Below, piece by piece: positions 60,323 through 64,000 of a stretch of DNA of 64,000 nucleotides (the first letter of the stretch is position 1; every line of letters starts with the position of its first letter). This DNA comes from DATFVA01 sp963815785 (GTDB lineage Bacteria; Bacteroidota; Ignavibacteria; Ignavibacteriales; Ignavibacteriaceae). The translations under genes and the position numbers were made by a program. The stretch spans positions 1 through 64,000 of the forward strand of contig CAWFHZ010000005.1 of assembly GCA_963815785.1 (NCBI GenBank), written 5' to 3'. Below the pieces are notes generated by a model. That model was not told the origin of the DNA and did no database searches. It saw only the letters and a program-made list of their open reading frames with translations.

Positions 60323-61575
60323 AACTGCTGAGAATAATAAATAAAAGGTATGCCTACTTTTCGGTAATAATTTTATTATCAGGAATAGTTATTATTTATT
60401 TTTTTCTACAGTACTTTATTAACCAGGAAACGTTGGAGAAACTTCAGAATACCAAACAGGATGTTGTTAAAAGTCTTGACAGAGGAATTACGGTGGAGTT
60501 TTATCCAATGGTTGAGATAAAAGAATTACAGCAGAACTACAGTGGAAATGTAAATGAATCTATAACTGACACAACAATTTATAACTCTGAGGAAGATGAG
60601 CCTGACTCATATAAACAAATAAGTTTTATCCACACTAGTGGCAGCAGAAAATTCCTTGTTTACGTAAGGACAGATAACCTTGAAACTTCAGATATAATTC
60701 TTCCTTTGGGACTTCCGGCTTTTTTCTTAATACTTTCTATCCTCCTGGTTTCAAATATTATAATTAACAGGATAAATTTTAAGATTTGGAATCCATTCTA
60801 TAAAAATCTGGACCGGCTTAAAAATTTTTCCGCTTCCGATAAAGATGAGTTACAATTAACAAAATCTGAAATTGATGAATTCAGAGATTTAAATAATTCT
60901 CTTGCCGAGTTAACAAACCGTATCAGGAATGATTACAGGCACTTGAAAGAATTTTCAGAAAATGCTTCCCACGAATTACAAACTCCGTTGAGCATAATTA
61001 AAGTTAAAATCGAATCCATGATGCAGGATGAAAATTTGGATAGAAACCATCTTGATAAGATTCAGTCTATTTACAGAATGATAAACCGTTTGTCCAGGCT
61101 GAATAAATCTCTTACTTTACTGTCAAAACTTGAAAGTATTGAATATGAAAAGAAGAGTGAAATTTCACTTGAGGAATTCATAACGAAAAAGATAAATGAT
61201 TTTTCAGAAATAGCAGAGGCAAATCAATTAACAATTAAAACGAACTTTTATTCTGATAAAAAAATCACAGTAAATTCAGATCTACTTGAGATATTATTCT
61301 CCAATCTTCTTTCGAATGCAATCAGGTATAATATTGAAAATGGAATAATTGAAATTAGTTTATCCGGGGATGAACTTGCTATAAAAAATTCCGGTAACCC
61401 TCCTAAAAAGGACACTCAGAAAATGTTTGAGCGTTTTGAAAAAGGGGAACAGTCAGAGGAATCTTCCGGGCTGGGATTAACAATCGTTAAACAGATCTGT
61501 TCGGCAAACAAATTTGATATTCAATACACATTTGAAAATCAATTTCATATTATCCGAATCACTTTATCACAATAG
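60319..61575 (+). CDS. sensor histidine kinase
   Basis: A 418-residue kinase with TM helices at about 12-32 and 135-158, a short periplasmic sensor, the HisKA H-box ENASHELQTPLSIIKVK and a HATPase with SNLLSNAIRYN and SSGLGLTIVKQI. The periplasmic sensor of about 100 residues has no identifiable ligand motif. It likely controls the efflux genes just downstream, as such systems often do. Confidence 0.94.
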   Translation: MKLLRIINKRYAYFSVIILLSGIVIIYFFLQYFINQETLEKLQNTKQDVVKSLDRGITVEFYPMVEIKELQQNYSGNVNESITDTTIYNSEEDEPDSYKQISFIHTSGSRKFLVYVRTDNLETSDIILPLGLPAFFLILSILLVSNIIINRINFKIWNPFYKNLDRLKNFSASDKDELQLTKSEIDEFRDLNNSLAELTNRIRNDYRHLKEFSENASHELQTPLSIIKVKIESMMQDENLDRNHLDKIQSIYRMINRLSRLNKSLTLLSKLESIEYEKKSEISLEEFITKKINDFSEIAEANQLTIKTNFYSDKKITVNSDLLEILFSNLLSNAIRYNIENGIIEISLSGDELAIKNSGNPPKKDTQKMFERFEKGEQSEESSGLGLTIVKQICSANKFDIQYTFENQFHIIRITLSQ

Positions 61576-61715
61576 ACAATTTCAGATTTTCTACAGAATT
61601 AAAAGATATAATAACACCTCATAATTATACTTTTTAACAATGGTAAGACTTATAGTGTTAAAGACATTCAAATTGAAATTATCTTAATGAAAACATATAA
61701 ACTATTCTTTCAAAA

Positions 61716-62984
61716 ATGATAAAAAAAATATTTATACTAATATTATTTTTCTGCAACATCGTTTTAGCGCAATACAACCTTGATTATTTTATTAACAACG
61801 CACTGGAAAACTCACCCCATTTAAAGGCTTATCATAATCTAAACCTAATCAACAATTTGCAGTCAAATTTAGATGAAGCAGAAAATTCAGCTCTGAAAGT
61901 TGATTTAACAGGTAATTATTTATTTGCGCCTTATTTTAATAATAATGGGAAAATAATTTCCACTAATCCTGATCCGCAGGCAATAGGATACGATGCCGGA
62001 ATTACAAATGGTGGACTTTATTCGGCACAAATTAATTTCCAAAAAAATATATTTAACGGGGGAGTGCTTGATGCACTAAAACAGCAGAGATTAACACTAA
62101 GTAAAAGTTATGAAAACAGCTCCGATGAAGAAAAACATGCATTAAAAAAAGAGGTAACAGATACATATCTTAATACGCTCCAGGAACAGTATTTTTTTAA
62201 TCAGTCACAGGAAATCGTAAATAATCTTGTCGACCAACTGTCTATAACTGGAAAGCTTGTTCAAAATGGTTTTGCAAAAGCACAGGACTACCTGATTCTA
62301 AAAGTAGAATTAAAATCACAGCAGATAGACCTTAATGAGATCCGTCAAAATTATAAAAGCGGTCTGATGCAGCTTTATTCATTATGCGGGATAAAAGATA
62401 CCCAGGTTGTTAAACTTGATTCAGTCAATCTTGCACAAAACGGAACAAAATCCGGGCGGTCAAATTTTCTTACAAAATTTTATCTTGACAGTTTAAGTAC
62501 TGCAAACCAGCAGCAAATTTACGAAACAAAATATCTGCCACAGGTGGACTTATTTTTTAATACTGGTCTGAATGCAGTAGAGGTGAATAATATTCAAAGA
62601 AAATTTGGAATAAGTGCGGGGATCAATTTTTCTCTGCCAATACTTGATGGTGGACAAAAAGATATTACCCGGCAACAATCTATTATTGAAGAAAAGACCC
62701 TTGGTGATTATAAAAACTTTATGGCCCAGGATGTTTTTTTACAACGTAAAAATACTTTAGAACGGATAAGTTCATTAAAAAATAATCTTAATGATTTGGA
62801 AGAACAGCTGAAAGATTATAATAACTTATTGGATATCTCTAAAAAACAACTCCGGGAAGGTAATCTTTCAATGATTGAATATCTGACACTTTTAAGAAAT
62901 TATATTGATCTGCAGAGGAAACATATTACTACTATGATCAGTTATCAGCTGGAAATAAACAATTATAATTATTGGAACTGGTAG
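61716..62984 (+). CDS. TolC-family outer-membrane efflux protein
   Basis: A 422-residue protein with a signal peptide (about 1-18, ending VLAQ) and the coiled-coil helical repeats typical of TolC/CusC: ENSPHLKAYHNLNLINNLQ near the start and SYQLEINNYNYWNW at the end. FSLPILDGGQKDITRQQSII is the second-repeat motif. The stop is 1 bp before the adaptor gene, so they are cotranscribed. Confidence 0.93.
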   Translation: MIKKIFILILFFCNIVLAQYNLDYFINNALENSPHLKAYHNLNLINNLQSNLDEAENSALKVDLTGNYLFAPYFNNNGKIISTNPDPQAIGYDAGITNGGLYSAQINFQKNIFNGGVLDALKQQRLTLSKSYENSSDEEKHALKKEVTDTYLNTLQEQYFFNQSQEIVNNLVDQLSITGKLVQNGFAKAQDYLILKVELKSQQIDLNEIRQNYKSGLMQLYSLCGIKDTQVVKLDSVNLAQNGTKSGRSNFLTKFYLDSLSTANQQQIYETKYLPQVDLFFNTGLNAVEVNNIQRKFGISAGINFSLPILDGGQKDITRQQSIIEEKTLGDYKNFMAQDVFLQRKNTLERISSLKNNLNDLEEQLKDYNNLLDISKKQLREGNLSMIEYLTLLRNYIDLQRKHITTMISYQLEINNYNYWNW

Positions 62985-62985
62985 A

Positions 62986-63921
62986 ATGAATTACACTAAA
63001 AAGAAAATCATAAAATTTATCGCCTTAATAGTCATATTTTTTATTCCTCTGACATTGATCTCCTGCTCAGGCGATCAAAATAATGCCGAATCAGTGAGCA
63101 GCGGAACGCCTGTACAAATTACGAATCCCGTTGTGATGAATTTAAAAGATTACCTTAAACTTAATGCCAGTACAATATTTTTGAATAAAGAAATAATCAG
63201 GGCGCCGTTATCAGGATTTATTGAAAAAATTTATAAAAACATAGGTGAGGAAGTAAATCCGGGAGACGATTTATTTCAAGTAAAAACAAAAGAATCTGCT
63301 GCATCTGACAGCCTTAGTATTAAAATTGGTGACAGTATTTTCAACGGCTCCGTTTTAATTAAAGCTAAATCAAAAGGAGTTTTGACCGAGTTAAATTATC
63401 ACGCAGGCGACTTAATTACCGAAGGGGAACAGCTTGCAATTGTATCTAATCCTAATTCATTGAACATTAAATTAAATGTCCCTTTTGAGGATGCTCAGAA
63501 AATTAATATCGGACAAAATTGTGAAATTACTCTCCCGGGCGGCGAAAAGCTCAATGGTATAATTTACAGAAGTGTTCCCTCTGTCGATCCGGCAAGTCAA
63601 ACTCAAGCTTATTTAATAAAATTGTTGAAACAGGTTGAACTTCCGGAAAATCTAAATGTATTTGTAAAAATCCCATTCCGGACATTTAGTAATGCAATAG
63701 TTCTGCCTAAAAGTTCTGTTATGACCAATGTAACTGAAGACACATTCTGGATAATGAAACTGGTAAATGATACTACGGCATTACGGATTGGTATAAAAAG
63801 AGGGATTGAGACTGACAGCCTGACTCAGATTCTTTCACCCAAATTAAGTTTATCAGATCGGGTCATTTCTTCCGGTGCTTATGGATTGCCGGATACGGCA
63901 AGCGTTGAGGTTCTTAGATGA
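62986..63921 (+). CDS. RND efflux periplasmic adaptor subunit
   Basis: A 311-residue membrane-fusion lipoprotein (signal ending LISC, Cys27). The lipoyl/barrel-sandwich parts are IRAPLSGFIEKIYKNIGEEV and VLTELNYHAGDLITEGEQLA. It links the inner-membrane RND pump to the outer-membrane channel. Unusually short alpha-hairpin. ATGA overlap with the RND gene. Confidence 0.93.
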   Translation: MNYTKKKIIKFIALIVIFFIPLTLISCSGDQNNAESVSSGTPVQITNPVVMNLKDYLKLNASTIFLNKEIIRAPLSGFIEKIYKNIGEEVNPGDDLFQVKTKESAASDSLSIKIGDSIFNGSVLIKAKSKGVLTELNYHAGDLITEGEQLAIVSNPNSLNIKLNVPFEDAQKINIGQNCEITLPGGEKLNGIIYRSVPSVDPASQTQAYLIKLLKQVELPENLNVFVKIPFRTFSNAIVLPKSSVMTNVTEDTFWIMKLVNDTTALRIGIKRGIETDSLTQILSPKLSLSDRVISSGAYGLPDTASVEVLR

Positions 63922-64000
63922 ATAATTTCTATGTAAAGTATAAAAGCCCTATTGCTGTTATACTATTAATTATATTATTAGCAGGAGTTTATGCATTCAC
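63918..64000 (+). CDS. RND-type efflux permease, 5' fragment
   Basis: Only the first 27 codons lie in the window. They read MNNFYVKYKSPIAVILLIIL, an N-terminal segment with the first membrane helix as in the AcrB/CusA family. The TolC, adaptor and RND order supports the call; the gene continues beyond the right edge. Confidence 0.75.
   Translation, partial: MNNFYVKYKSPIAVILLIILLAGVYAF

Overview
The window looks like a chromosomal stretch of an AT-rich Gram-negative bacterium of the Bacteroidota/Chlorobi (FCB) group, most plausibly an Ignavibacteria-like organism. The reasons are the A/T-rich codon use, many lipoprotein and outer-membrane-type exported proteins, candidate promoters with the Bacteroidota -7 motif TAnnTTTG, a split KdpD with an NtrC-type partner, and an octaheme hydroxylamine-oxidoreductase-like cytochrome. 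The phylum-level assignment is inference from gene content, not from a marker-gene tree. No insertion sequence, prophage or CRISPR array was seen.

Layout. 0-4.1 kb: exported dienelactone hydrolase, TPR protein, rhodanese lipoprotein, OsmC protein, an ECF sigma/anti-sigma pair and an AlkA-type glycosylase. 4.1-10.9 kb: a long cNMP-GAF-kinase-like protein without the phosphoacceptor histidine, then miaA, a family-2 glycosyltransferase and an FAD oxidoreductase. 10.2-14.6 kb (minus): YgjP-like metalloprotease, cysS, and an octaheme cytochrome c with an internally duplicated 8-TM partner. 14.6-23.5 kb (minus): yggS, divIVA, pnp, a coiled-coil membrane protein, ileS, a DksA/TraR-like protein, two lspA copies and rluD. 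Apart from the pnp, membrane-protein and extra-lspA insertions, this keeps the order of the Bacillus ylmE-divIVA-ileS-ylyA-lspA-ylyB region. 23.7-35.1 kb: pta, glutathione peroxidase, a TPM-domain protein, a DUF4097 adhesin-like lipoprotein, saccharopine-dehydrogenase family, a frameshifted GT39 mannosyltransferase, an M16 peptidase pair and an exported oligoendopeptidase F.

35.2-48.9 kb is the most unusual region. A potassium module (histidine kinase, KdpD N-terminal sensor, kdpC, kdpB, kdpA, kdpF, a new 27-residue membrane ORF, an orphan protein, an APC permease with stress-protein domains, a DUF4118-GAF protein and a sigma-54 response regulator) is bounded by two direct repeats of the 3' end of an acr3 arsenite-efflux gene. 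The repeats include 93 bp of perfect identity and lie exactly 13,470 bp apart. The left repeat is only a C-terminal remnant; the right one is the intact acr3 of a complete arsR-arsM-arsC-acr3 operon. This is the geometry expected for site-like or homologous integration of a circular module into the acr3 3' end. Within it the KdpD sensor is broken into separate polypeptides, and KdpE is replaced by an NtrC-family regulator.

51.4-64 kb: acyl-ACP thioesterase, a yceI / nitroreductase / pirin / marR cluster with a promoter carrying an inverted-repeat operator, tRNA-Arg(CCT), two exported proteins of unknown function, an unusual DUF4242-cyclase-like-AraC fusion, a D-Ala-D-Ala-ligase-like ATP-grasp enzyme, and a two-component system followed by a TolC/adaptor/RND efflux operon that runs off the right edge.
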